This document shows, in pieces, positions 1-7,332 of a stretch of 64,000 nucleotides of DNA. Position 1 is the first letter of the stretch. Every line of letters begins with the position of its first letter. Source of the DNA: Mucilaginibacter corticis (GTDB taxonomy: Bacteria; Bacteroidota; Bacteroidia; Sphingobacteriales; Sphingobacteriaceae); contig NZ_VLPK01000004.1 of assembly GCF_007558865.1 (NCBI RefSeq), forward strand, positions 310,001-374,000, given 5' to 3'. A program made the translations under genes and the position numbers. The notes beneath the pieces are model-generated. The model made no database searches, was not told where the DNA came from, and saw only the letters and a program-made list of their open reading frames with translations.

Positions 1-81
1 CTTAACGGTCAATTCCGGATCGGGCGGTAGGGTAAAGTCTATCGTTGCTAATTCTTCGGGGGTAACGCGGCCAAATTCCAT
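1..81 (-). CDS. Partial CDS, possible DUF72 (YecE-like) protein, N-terminus only
   Basis: Only the first 27 codons lie in the window. The gene starts at an ATG whose first base is 81 and runs off the left edge. The visible N-terminus begins MEFGRVTPEEL and continues into an acidic, proline-rich stretch (IDFTLPPDPE). This opening resembles what I recall of Bacteroidota DUF72 TIM-barrel proteins, but no core motif is visible, so the family call is weak. The gene is divergent from the MarR-GNAT gene, with about 100 bases between the two starts, so both could be affected by the palindromic operator there. Confidence 0.4.
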   Translation of the reverse strand, partial: MEFGRVTPEELATIDFTLPPDPELTVK

Positions 82-121
82 GTTGTAAATGTTTGCGGCA
101 AGTTAAAATTTACGCGTGATG

Positions 122-170
122 TTTGGATAAAATAATTTATAATTACATTTGCGTAAGTACTTACGCAAAT
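122..170 (+). promoter_or_regulatory. Bacteroidota promoter overlapped by a perfect 24-bp palindromic operator
   Basis: TTTG at 122-125 and TACATTTG at 144-151 are 18 bases apart and fit the TTTG-N19-TAnnTTTG consensus of the Bacteroidota primary sigma factor. A perfect 24-base palindrome at 147-170 (half-site ATTTGCGTAAGT followed by its reverse complement) covers the -7 element and the expected transcription start. It ends 9 bases before the ATG at 180. MarR-family proteins bind such palindromes as dimers, so autorepression by the downstream gene product is the obvious inference. Confidence 0.75.
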
Positions 171-179
171 AATAACACA

Positions 180-1127
180 ATGAATTTTTATAATCAAATT
201 GGCAAAATGGCTTTAGGCTCAAGGCTTCGCGCTTTAAGCAACAACATAACTAACGATGCGGCGGACATTTATAAATTATATGATATTGAAATGCAACCTC
301 GCTGGTTCCCGGTGTTTTATGTTTTATCAAAAACAGACGAAAGCTCCATCACCGCTATAGCTAAAGAGATTGGGCAGACACACCCGTCTGTTAGCCAAGT
401 AGTGCGCGAGATGGTTAAGCACGGATTTGCCATAGAAAAAAAGAGTAAAGAAGATCAGCGTAAAAATTATGTAGCGTTATCGGCAAAGGGCAAAGATGCC
501 GCGGTTAAGATCCAGGCGCAATACCAGGATGTTGAGGCTGCCATAGATGGCGCGTTTAAAGAAAGCCAGTATGATCTATGGAAAGCTATTGAAGAGTGGG
601 AATATTTATTGGAACAAAAAAGCCTTTTTAAGCGTGTGCAGGATGAACGCAAAAAGCGCGAAAGTGGAAATGTAACCATTATTGATTATTCGCCGGAATA
701 TCAGTCGGCTTTCAGGGAATTAAATGTAGAGTGGATAAGCCAATACTTCTCCATGGAAGAAAGCGATTACAAAGCGCTTGATCACCCTAACGAATATATT
801 ATAGACAAAGGTGGATACATCTTCATCGCCCTGTATGAAGGCGATGCCTTGGGCACCTGCGCCCTGATCAAGATGGATGATCATAAATACGAGCTGGCTA
901 AGATGGCAGTATCGCCAAAGGCACAAGGTAAAAATATAGGTACTTTACTGGGCCAGGCAGCTATAGCTAAATGCAAAGCCTTGGGTGCCGATACCATTTA
1001 CCTTGAAAGTAATACCATACTTAAACCGGCAATAAATTTATACCGCAAGCTGGGTTTCGAAAAAATAACCGGCACACCATCGCCTTATGCAAGGTGCAAT
1101 ATCCAGATGGAATTGAAAATTGTATAA
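180..1127 (+). CDS. MarR-type HTH regulator fused to a GNAT acetyltransferase
   Basis: The 315-residue protein has two domains. Residues about 1-150 form a MarR-type winged helix, with the helix-turn-helix around SSITAIAKEIGQTHPSVSQV. Residues about 165-315 form a GNAT N-acetyltransferase whose acetyl-CoA motif A is VSPKAQGKNIGTLLG, with the usual LESN and YRKLGF C-terminal signatures. A TTG at 123 would give a longer frame, but the promoter and palindrome lie over that segment, so ATG 180 is preferred. MarR-GNAT fusions are known as regulators that may acetylate a small molecule or protein; the substrate cannot be told from sequence. The operator suggests autoregulation. It converges on the SDR gene. 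Confidence 0.85.
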   Translation: MNFYNQIGKMALGSRLRALSNNITNDAADIYKLYDIEMQPRWFPVFYVLSKTDESSITAIAKEIGQTHPSVSQVVREMVKHGFAIEKKSKEDQRKNYVALSAKGKDAAVKIQAQYQDVEAAIDGAFKESQYDLWKAIEEWEYLLEQKSLFKRVQDERKKRESGNVTIIDYSPEYQSAFRELNVEWISQYFSMEESDYKALDHPNEYIIDKGGYIFIALYEGDALGTCALIKMDDHKYELAKMAVSPKAQGKNIGTLLGQAAIAKCKALGADTIYLESNTILKPAINLYRKLGFEKITGTPSPYARCNIQMELKIV

Positions 1128-1137
1128 AATAAAATAA

Positions 1138-1213
1138 TGTAGAGACACAATACTTTGTGTCTCCTTTAATAACGCCGCATAAAAAAAGAGGCACAAAGTA
1201 TTGTGCCTCTACA
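1138..1213. repeat. Nested palindromic intergenic repeat (two hairpins in inverted orientation)
   Basis: Two 26-base arms, 1138-1163 and 1188-1213, are inverted copies of each other with two differences. Each arm is itself a hairpin: GAGACACAA-TACT-TTGTGTCTC on the left and GAGGCACAA-AGTA-TTGTGCCTC on the right. The two differences are a matched A:T to G:C change inside the stem, so pairing is kept. The element lies between convergent genes and could act as a bidirectional terminator or be a REP-like dispersed repeat. Confidence 0.75.
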
Positions 1214-1225
1214 ATTTGGTGGGGG

Positions 1226-1990
1226 TTACAAAAACATACCGCCTGATGCTTCGATACGTTGCGCGTTGATCCAGCGGGCATCTTCGGTACATAAAAATGC
1301 TATTACGCCGCCAATATCATCAGGCACGCCTACACGGCCAAGTGAGGTAATGCTGTTCATGTAATCATGCAATTGCGGGTGCTGCTCGAAAGCGCGTTTG
1401 GTGAAATCTGTTTCTATGATACCCGGCGCAACCGTATTTGCCGCAATCTTTCTTGCACCAAGCTCTTTAGCCAGGTATTTGGTGAATACTTCTATAGCGC
1501 CTTTCATTGATGCGTAAGCCGCGTAACCCGGCGTAGCAAATCGGGTAAGCCCGGTTGAGATATTGATGATACGGCCGCCATCAGCAATAAGTGGTAGACT
1601 TTTTTGAGTTAAAAAGTAAACACCTTTAAAGTGGATATTAAAGAGGTTATCAAAATCCTCCTCAGTGGTTTGTGCGAATGGTGAGGCCGCGTCAATACCG
1701 GCGTTGTTTACCAAAAAGTCAAATTGATCTTTGCCGAATTTATCTTTCAGCGTAGCTGATAATTGCGTTATAAATCCGTCAAATGATTTGGTGATGCCGG
1801 TATCCAGTTGCAGTGCCGCCGCTTTAACGCCGGTTGCTTCAATTTCGGCAACTACGGCCTCTGCTTCTTCTTTTTTACTGCGATAGGTAATTATTACATC
1901 AAAACCTTTTGCGGCAATTTTATATGCCGCGTTTTTGCCAAGGCCCCTGCTGCCGCCGGTAACCAATGCTATTTTATTTTTCTGTTCCAT
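1226..1990 (-). CDS. Short-chain dehydrogenase/reductase (SDR)
   Basis: A 254-residue classical SDR, the usual length for the family. It has the NAD(P)-binding TGGSRGLG motif at residues 11-18, NNAG at 95-98, the catalytic Ser at about 145, and the YxxxK pair Tyr159/Lys163. YRSKK after beta-2 fits NADPH use. Members are annotated as glucose dehydrogenases, 3-oxoacyl-ACP reductases or alcohol dehydrogenases; the substrate is not predictable here. It is the last gene of a same-strand amidase / AraC / SDR cluster. The 92-base gap to the AraC gene leaves room for its own promoter, and small AraC regulators in Bacteroidota often sit next to an SDR they control. Confidence 0.88.
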   Translation of the reverse strand: MEQKNKIALVTGGSRGLGKNAAYKIAAKGFDVIITYRSKKEEAEAVVAEIEATGVKAAALQLDTGITKSFDGFITQLSATLKDKFGKDQFDFLVNNAGIDAASPFAQTTEEDFDNLFNIHFKGVYFLTQKSLPLIADGGRIINISTGLTRFATPGYAAYASMKGAIEVFTKYLAKELGARKIAANTVAPGIIETDFTKRAFEQHPQLHDYMNSITSLGRVGVPDDIGGVIAFLCTEDARWINAQRIEASGGMFL

Positions 1991-2082
1991 TTTTCTTTAT
2001 GATTGATGGTACAAAGTTGCAGCCCATCAGCCCATAAATTATGGTTAACAGTTCAGATAAAATGGTGACAGTTTCAGTATTT

Positions 2083-2478
2083 TTAATGTGCGTATGCCTG
2101 CATCAGCATATGCTCGCGGTATTGTTTGGGTGTTACACCCTCAAACCTTTTAAAAAATTTGGTAAAGTTTGACGGGTCGAAAGTAAGTTTAAACGCTATT
2201 TGCGCTATCGACTGGTCGTTATCCTTCAGCATATCTCGTGCAATAACCATTATCTTTTCTTCAAAGAAAAAGCAGGGTGCTTTGCCGGTAGTTAGTTTAA
2301 TGGTGTTGCTTAAATGGGTAGGGTGGATGTGTAAAATTTCGGCAAAATCCCGTATCTCAAACATATCAGGCAGATCGTTCTTTAACAGATCGTCCAGGTG
2401 CTTGTCAATTTCCTTCAAAAAATCAGCAGTTATTTCATGCTGACGCGCAAGGATCTTTTTTGGTATGGGTGCTGCCAT
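2083..2478 (-). CDS. Small AraC-family transcriptional regulator (DNA-binding domain only)
   Basis: At 131 residues it is little more than the two helix-turn-helix motifs of AraC/XylS regulators. The first is at about 42-62 (IRDFAEILHIHPTHLSNTIK). The second, typical half is SIAQIAFKLTFDPSNFTKFFKRFEGVTPKQYRE. There is no sugar-binding or other sensory domain, so it must sense its signal through an unusual N-terminal helix or a partner. It starts 12 bases after the amidase stop, so the two are probably cotranscribed. The downstream SDR is the likely target. The domain call is firm; the target is inferred. Confidence 0.88.
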   Translation of the reverse strand: MAAPIPKKILARQHEITADFLKEIDKHLDDLLKNDLPDMFEIRDFAEILHIHPTHLSNTIKLTTGKAPCFFFEEKIMVIARDMLKDNDQSIAQIAFKLTFDPSNFTKFFKRFEGVTPKQYREHMLMQAYAH

Positions 2479-2490
2479 TGCAAAACAAAT

Positions 2491-4110
2491 TTAAGACAAT
2501 AAATCTACCTTAAACTTTGGTGGGGTTCTTTTTTTTGATGCCTGCTCATAAGCGTAGGCCAGTTTGATTAATTCAGGCTCGCTGAAAGCTGTGCCGAAGA
2601 ACGACAGGCCCATCGGTAATTCGTTCCAGGCACCCATAGGTACCGTAATGTGCGGGTAACCTGCCATCGCCGCAGGCGAAGAGAATGAAAAACCGTTATC
2701 GTAGTCGCCGTTAACCAGGTCAATGCAAATAGCAAAACCATTGGTTGGGCCTATAATGGCATCCAGTTTGTTTTTTTGCAGGATGTTATTGATAGCGGCG
2801 CGTGTGCCTGTATGCGATAGCTGCAAGGCGTCCGTATATTCTTTACTGGAAAGGCTGCCTTTTTGCTGGGCCTGATCCATGATCTCCTGCTTAAAATAAG
2901 GCATTGCTTTACCGGCATTCTTCCTGTTAAAGTCTATCACATCCTGTAATGACTTTACCTTGGCGTTGCTGTCACTTAGGTATTTATTCAGGCCGTCTTT
3001 AAATTCATAAAGCAGCACGGTAAACTCGGCCTTGCCGGCATCTTTCAGGTCTTTTAAAAGTTCTATTTCTATAACTTCGGCACCCTGGCTTTTTAAGGTT
3101 TCAATAGCGGCTTTCAGCAGAGCCTGCATTTCTTCATTGCCTTTAAAAGCATCTTTTTCAACACCGAGGCGCTTGCCTTTTAAGCCGTTTTTGTCAAGAA
3201 ATAGTGTGTAATCTTTTTGTGCCTTGTCTTTACCGGCCAGCGTGTAGGTATCCTGCGCGTCAACACCCGTAAGGGCGCCTAATAATATTGCCGCGTCTTT
3301 AACCGTGCGTGCCATAGGCCCGGCGGTATCCTGTGTAGCAGAAATTGGTATAATGCCCGATCTGCTTAATAAACCGATGGTAGGCTTTATACCCACCAAA
3401 CCATTAACCGACGATGGCGAAACCACCGACCCATCCGTTTCCGTTCCGATAGCGACTGCACAAAGATTAGCTGATGCCGCCGCGCCCGACCCTGCGCTTG
3501 ACCCGCTGGGATTCCTGTCTAAAATGTAAGGCCCTTTGGTTTGCCCGCCGCGACTGCTCCATCCGCTCGTTGAGTGTGTCGACCTGAAATTGGCCCACTC
3601 GCTTAAATTGGTCTTACCCAAAATAACCGCGCCTGCCTTGCGTAGCTGGCGTATAATGAATGCATCCTGCTTGGCGAAATTGTCTGCCAGGGCTAATGAG
3701 CCGGCAGTGGTATGCATATTGTCGCCGGTATTAATGTTGTCTTTTATCAAAACAGGTATGCCATGCATAGGGCCACGCACCTTTCCGTTTTTACGCTCTT
3801 TATCCATGGCAAAGGCCATGTTCATGGCATCTTTATTTACCTCGATAACCGCGTTTAATTTAGGACCTGCTTTATCAATTGCCGCTATTCGGTCAAGATA
3901 TAATTGTGTGATGGATTGCGATGTATATTCGCCGCTTTTCATTTTCTGTTGAAGCGTATCAATAGTTACTTCGTTTAAGGCAAAGTCATCTTTTGCATTT
4001 TCGGTACTTTCATTTTTGTCTGCCGGCAATTTGTTGCATGATGTCGCGGCAGTGACAGATAAAGCCAAACCGGCTATCGACCCGGTTTTGATGAAATTTC
4101 GCCTTTGCAT
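2491..4110 (-). CDS. Secreted lipoprotein amidase (amidase signature family)
   Basis: The ATG at 4110 is chosen because it starts a twin-arginine-like lipoprotein signal (MQRRNFIKTG, lipobox ending at Cys25); upstream in-frame sequence does not look like protein. The mature enzyme belongs to the amidase signature family. Visible catalytic residues are Lys123 (in GIPVLIKDN), the cis-Ser region Ser204/205 (PSGSSAGSG) and the nucleophile Ser228 (GTETDGSVVS). At 539 residues it is normal for the family. It hydrolyses an amide, probably in the periplasm or at the outer membrane; the substrate is unknown. Many Bacteroidota paralogues are annotated as Asp-tRNA/Glu-tRNA amidotransferase subunit A, but the export signal argues against that role. 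Confidence 0.88.
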   Translation of the reverse strand: MQRRNFIKTGSIAGLALSVTAATSCNKLPADKNESTENAKDDFALNEVTIDTLQQKMKSGEYTSQSITQLYLDRIAAIDKAGPKLNAVIEVNKDAMNMAFAMDKERKNGKVRGPMHGIPVLIKDNINTGDNMHTTAGSLALADNFAKQDAFIIRQLRKAGAVILGKTNLSEWANFRSTHSTSGWSSRGGQTKGPYILDRNPSGSSAGSGAAASANLCAVAIGTETDGSVVSPSSVNGLVGIKPTIGLLSRSGIIPISATQDTAGPMARTVKDAAILLGALTGVDAQDTYTLAGKDKAQKDYTLFLDKNGLKGKRLGVEKDAFKGNEEMQALLKAAIETLKSQGAEVIEIELLKDLKDAGKAEFTVLLYEFKDGLNKYLSDSNAKVKSLQDVIDFNRKNAGKAMPYFKQEIMDQAQQKGSLSSKEYTDALQLSHTGTRAAINNILQKNKLDAIIGPTNGFAICIDLVNGDYDNGFSFSSPAAMAGYPHITVPMGAWNELPMGLSFFGTAFSEPELIKLAYAYEQASKKRTPPKFKVDLLS

Positions 4111-4237
4111 AATTAATGAGTTAGGTACTAAAATTAATAAAAAATGTTTCTGTTTTAGGTATAATTTCACCATATTGCTATTGCCGTTAAACCTTTCGCA
4201 ACAAACACAGTTTAATATAAAATTGCAGGGGTTATTT

Positions 4238-4699
4238 ATGGCATTAGGGTACACCAGGTTTTCTTTTTTAATATGGATGTTACCCCTAGTATTGTTAAGC
4301 GCCTGCAATAGCCATAAAAAAGTTTACACCAGCAATTGCGACCAAAATATTGTTTTTATACACGTTGACTACGCCCACCTGATGGATAGCTTGAAATACT
4401 ACGATCAGAAATATGTGGAAGTATCGGGCCGTTACACATCTGGCAAAGAGCAATCTGCTTTGTTTAGCGATAGCCTTTATATCATACAACCTGCAAAAGC
4501 TTTTTGGGTAAATTTCAGCACCGACTGCCCGCTGTATCTATCAGGCACACATATTGGTTTTTTTGACTTAGACGAAGGTGGTTTTACCAAGATCAACGAC
4601 AAAAAAATTAAGATCCGAGGTAAAATAGACCTGCATAACCACGGCTATCAAAAGCAATACAAGGGTTGTATTGATCACGTAAGCTTTATTGAGCTTTGA
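4238..4699 (+). CDS. Small lipoprotein of unknown function
   Basis: The 153-residue protein starts at an ATG that gives a lipoprotein signal peptide (hydrophobic stretch LIWMLPLVLLSAC, lipobox LSAC). The mature part has a compact OB-fold-like feel, with alternating strands such as KYVEVSGRYTSGKEQSALF and KKIKIRGKIDLHNHG, but I do not recognise a named family. Cysteines in the mature part (SNC, TDC, KGC) could form disulfides. It is divergent from the amidase gene and converges on the BLUF-like gene, ending two bases before that gene's stop. No function is assigned. Confidence 0.7.
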   Translation: MALGYTRFSFLIWMLPLVLLSACNSHKKVYTSNCDQNIVFIHVDYAHLMDSLKYYDQKYVEVSGRYTSGKEQSALFSDSLYIIQPAKAFWVNFSTDCPLYLSGTHIGFFDLDEGGFTKINDKKIKIRGKIDLHNHGYQKQYKGCIDHVSFIEL

Positions 4700-4701
4700 T
4701 G

Positions 4702-5121
4702 TTAAGCCAGGATATTGTTGTTTTCTGCAAAGATTTTTAGAACGTTTATAGCCGGATATTCTTCATTTAACTTTGAAGGCCCTGTTTTTGAATCATTCAT
4801 ATAACCTTCCATTTTTTCTACAAAATCTTTGTTTGCTAATGAATAGGCCATGTCCAGCCCCGGGAATGTCCTGGTATCATGTTCACCTTCAACTATAACT
4901 ACTACTTTTTTGTGGCGGGTATCTGCTGCAATTCTTTTAAAGGTTTCTGCAACGTCTGTTTTGCTTCCTTCTATTATTTGCATGAAAATGCCATCTGAAT
5001 ATAAAAGCAGACCAGTCACGTTATTTGCAGCATTATTTTTTCTGCCTGGAATAACAATGTCATTGAGTTCATCTTCGGTAAATAGCTTGGTTGCTAAACT
5101 TATAAATATTAAATAATGCAT
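4702..5121 (-). CDS. BLUF-domain-like protein with Tyr-to-Phe change at the photoactive site
   Basis: The 139-residue protein matches the BLUF blue-light/FAD sensor fold over residues 1-95: VTGLLLYSDGIFMQIIEG and the RHKKVVVIVEGEHDTRTFPGLDM segment are characteristic. FAD-contacting Asn30, Gln48 and Met91 are in place. The conserved active-site Tyr (Tyr8 in PixD, Tyr21 in AppA) aligns with Phe6 in LIFIS. Phe at this site abolishes the normal photoreaction in mutants of known BLUF proteins. The C-terminal 40 residues carry no output domain, so it is a short BLUF. It may bind flavin without signalling, or sense something other than light. It converges on the small lipoprotein gene. Confidence 0.82.
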   Translation of the reverse strand: MHYLIFISLATKLFTEDELNDIVIPGRKNNAANNVTGLLLYSDGIFMQIIEGSKTDVAETFKRIAADTRHKKVVVIVEGEHDTRTFPGLDMAYSLANKDFVEKMEGYMNDSKTGPSKLNEEYPAINVLKIFAENNNILA

Positions 5122-5215
5122 TTCACAGGATTTTACAACTGAACGGCAAAGCTAACAATACGTTGTTTAAGAGCCTACACCCAATTGGAGTATTGGCAAA
5201 TAATGCAGCGGGTAA

Positions 5216-5977
5216 TTAAATAGTTAACTGCAGGCCATCGTAAGCCAATTTAATGCCCGGCGGCAGTTCGGCAGCTACATCTGCATGTTTGCCCAGGCGA
5301 TGGCTGATGTGGGTAAAATAGGTGGTTTCTGCACCAATCTCCCGCGCGAACGCGATGGCCTCATCCAATGTAAAGTGCGAGATATGGTTTTCTTTTTGCA
5401 GCGCGTTGATCACCAGGATCTTTGATCCCAGTATTTTTTGTTTTTCGGTATCTGATATGGTCTTCGCATCGGTTACATAAGTAAAATCATTTATGCGATA
5501 ACCCAGTACCGGCAGTTTATAATGCAATACTTCGATTGGGATAAAATGGATGCTGCCGATATCAAATGGTTCAAGATCTATAGGATGAATATTCACCTGT
5601 GGTATGCCCGGATATTTGAACTCGGCAAATACATAAGGAAACTCGCGCATCAGCGCTGCCTGAACCCGCGAATCGGCGTAGATATTCATGGGCTGCTGTT
5701 GCTTAAAATTAAAAGCCCGGATATCGTCCATGCCGGCAATATGGTCTTTATGCTCATGGGTATAAACAACGGCGTCTAAATGCTGTACGTCGGCACGCAG
5801 CATCTGGTACCTGAAATCGGGCCCGGTATCAATTACAACTGTTTTATCATCGGCCTCGATAAGGATGGAAGATCGTAACCTTTTGTCGTGTTTGTCCACA
5901 GATTTACAAACCGCGCAATTGCACGCAATAACAGGTACACCCTGCGAGGTTCCGGTGCCAAGGAAGGTGACTGTCAC
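5216..5977 (-). CDS. Metallo-beta-lactamase-fold hydrolase, PhnP-like
   Basis: A 253-residue MBL-fold enzyme of the PhnP / cyclic-phosphodiesterase branch. Metal ligands are seen in THEHKDH (His74, His76, Asp78, His79), the strand-end Asp of VTDAK and a late THISHR histidine. The Cys19-x-Cys21-xx-Cys24 cluster near the N-terminus matches the structural zinc site of PhnP. PhnP cleaves cyclic phosphate esters in phosphonate use, but no phn genes lie nearby, so the substrate here may differ. It overlaps the upstream gene by 4 bases (ATGA), a sign of translational coupling. Confidence 0.87.
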   Translation of the reverse strand: MTVTFLGTGTSQGVPVIACNCAVCKSVDKHDKRLRSSILIEADDKTVVIDTGPDFRYQMLRADVQHLDAVVYTHEHKDHIAGMDDIRAFNFKQQQPMNIYADSRVQAALMREFPYVFAEFKYPGIPQVNIHPIDLEPFDIGSIHFIPIEVLHYKLPVLGYRINDFTYVTDAKTISDTEKQKILGSKILVINALQKENHISHFTLDEAIAFAREIGAETTYFTHISHRLGKHADVAAELPPGIKLAYDGLQLTI

Positions 5978-6246
5978 AGTTGTAATTTGGTTTGTTTAAG
6001 TTGTTGTAAAAAGGTAATCTGTTTATCATCAAGCAGGTTATGGTCTATCTCAAGCTCGCGTATCAGTTCGGCCAGCGACAGGATCTTGCTCTCTAAATTT
6101 GAGAAACGGTTAACTACAATAATTTTGCTATTTAACAGCATGCATGCCCCGGTTTTAAAGTTACCTTTTTCATAACGCACCTTGTAGCCTGCTGTTTTAA
6201 GCAGTATCTCCAGTTTTTCAAGCGTATGCGTAGTAAGCGTTAACAT
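5974..6246 (-). CDS. Conserved small protein of unknown function, coupled to the MBL hydrolase
   Basis: A 90-residue soluble protein with an N-terminal helix (THTLEKLEILLKTAGY), a short beta section (YEKGNFKTGACMLLNSKIIVVNRF) and a C-terminal helical end rich in Leu and Gln. I do not recognise a named domain. Its stop overlaps the start of the PhnP-like gene by 4 bases, so the two are almost certainly one transcription unit and probably work together. No signal peptide or transmembrane segment is visible. Confidence 0.75.
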   Translation of the reverse strand: MLTLTTHTLEKLEILLKTAGYKVRYEKGNFKTGACMLLNSKIIVVNRFSNLESKILSLAELIRELEIDHNLLDDKQITFLQQLKQTKLQL

Positions 6247-6490
6247 TAACCAAAAGTAAGCATAATGCAGAAAGGAAAAAGGGTTAAGGTTAAAATAGGA
6301 GTAAGGAAGTCGCTTTTAAAACACGAGGCTCCGATGGAAGTCTTAATAATAGAAGTCTTAATATTTACTGTTGATGATAGCTATAAACAGGCAGTTCCTC
6401 CGTAGTTGTAATATTTCTTTGCGGGTTAGAACGACAATTGAAGACGTCTCTAAATATTAATTTTACGTTGATATTTTGGATGGTCAAAAA

Positions 6491-7255
6491 TTAGTTCCTT
6501 GAGTATGTGTAAGGTCGTTGTTCTTTTTTAACCAGGGTACCATCATTACCACTAAGTTCTACAATGTTTATGTGTGTTTTCTCACTATCAAGAAATGTAA
6601 TTGCCCAACAATATTTGTCCTTTTCTAAAAACTTTTGAATATATGTAGGTCGGCTACTGTAGTCTCTTTCTAACGGGATATTATTTTTGTCACAATAGTT
6701 TAAGACATCCGTGATGGTAAACCTAAAATCTTTATCACGGTCAATTGTTTTCAGCAATGAGCCGTCTTCATTATAATAATACCATATACCAAAATCAAAT
6801 CTAAAGCTACTTTTCCCTCCCTTAACTTTTATTTTACCGCTAGGATAATACCATTTATAAATTCCAAAGGTCAAACTCGCATCTGTTAAATAATCATTTC
6901 CAGAAAACTCTTCCGTTGTTGGATTTGCGGATGCTGCACTTGAATTTGGGCTAAACATCCCTTTACTTATCGAATTATAGCCTCCAAATCTTTTATTTTT
7001 ATGAGCTTCAATTATAACCGATTCTTTTTTTAAAAAATGTCTGATAATGGTATCATTACCCTTAACAATCGTATCAATTTCCGACTTCCTAAACCCTGCA
7101 GTATCAATTGATTCCGGTTGAGGCGATATGTCAGGCAATGTCCAATTATAGTGAGCTGTTTTTATATGTTTTTGCGCCATAACAACAGGGCATAAAATTA
7201 CAACGCAAACAAATAACACAAATCCAAATATTAAAAGGTTCACAGATGTTTTCAT
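6491..7255 (-). CDS. Secreted protein with MORN/YwqK-like repeat section, function unknown
   Basis: The 254-residue protein opens with a signal peptide (LIFGFVLFVCVVILCPVVMAQ). The middle has text typical of MORN or YwqK-type repeats: FGIYKWYYPSGKIKVKGG followed by FDFGIWYYYNEDGSLLK. Such repeats are common in secreted Bacteroidota proteins and do not by themselves give a function. Spacing to the neighbours is large: 244 bases without a visible gene on the 3' side (6247-6490), where I see only a short direct repeat of GAAGTCTTAATA, and 77 bases on the 5' side. It is probably monocistronic. Confidence 0.7.
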   Translation of the reverse strand: MKTSVNLLIFGFVLFVCVVILCPVVMAQKHIKTAHYNWTLPDISPQPESIDTAGFRKSEIDTIVKGNDTIIRHFLKKESVIIEAHKNKRFGGYNSISKGMFSPNSSAASANPTTEEFSGNDYLTDASLTFGIYKWYYPSGKIKVKGGKSSFRFDFGIWYYYNEDGSLLKTIDRDKDFRFTITDVLNYCDKNNIPLERDYSSRPTYIQKFLEKDKYCWAITFLDSEKTHINIVELSGNDGTLVKKEQRPYTYSRN

Positions 7256-7332
7256 GGGATAAAGATTAGTTAACTAAAGTTAGATAAAAATCCTATCATT
7301 TATAATTGACCCTCGGTACTCCACAATAAACC

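Noticed and set aside
123..179. TTG start at 123 for the MarR-GNAT gene
   Set aside because: The segment overlaps the -7 promoter element and the operator palindrome and reads as non-conserved protein; ATG 180 gives a normal MarR N-terminus.
2491..4110. Amidase as GatA of the tRNA amidotransferase
   Set aside because: It carries a twin-arginine-like lipoprotein signal and no gatB or gatC is near, so it is an exported amidase.
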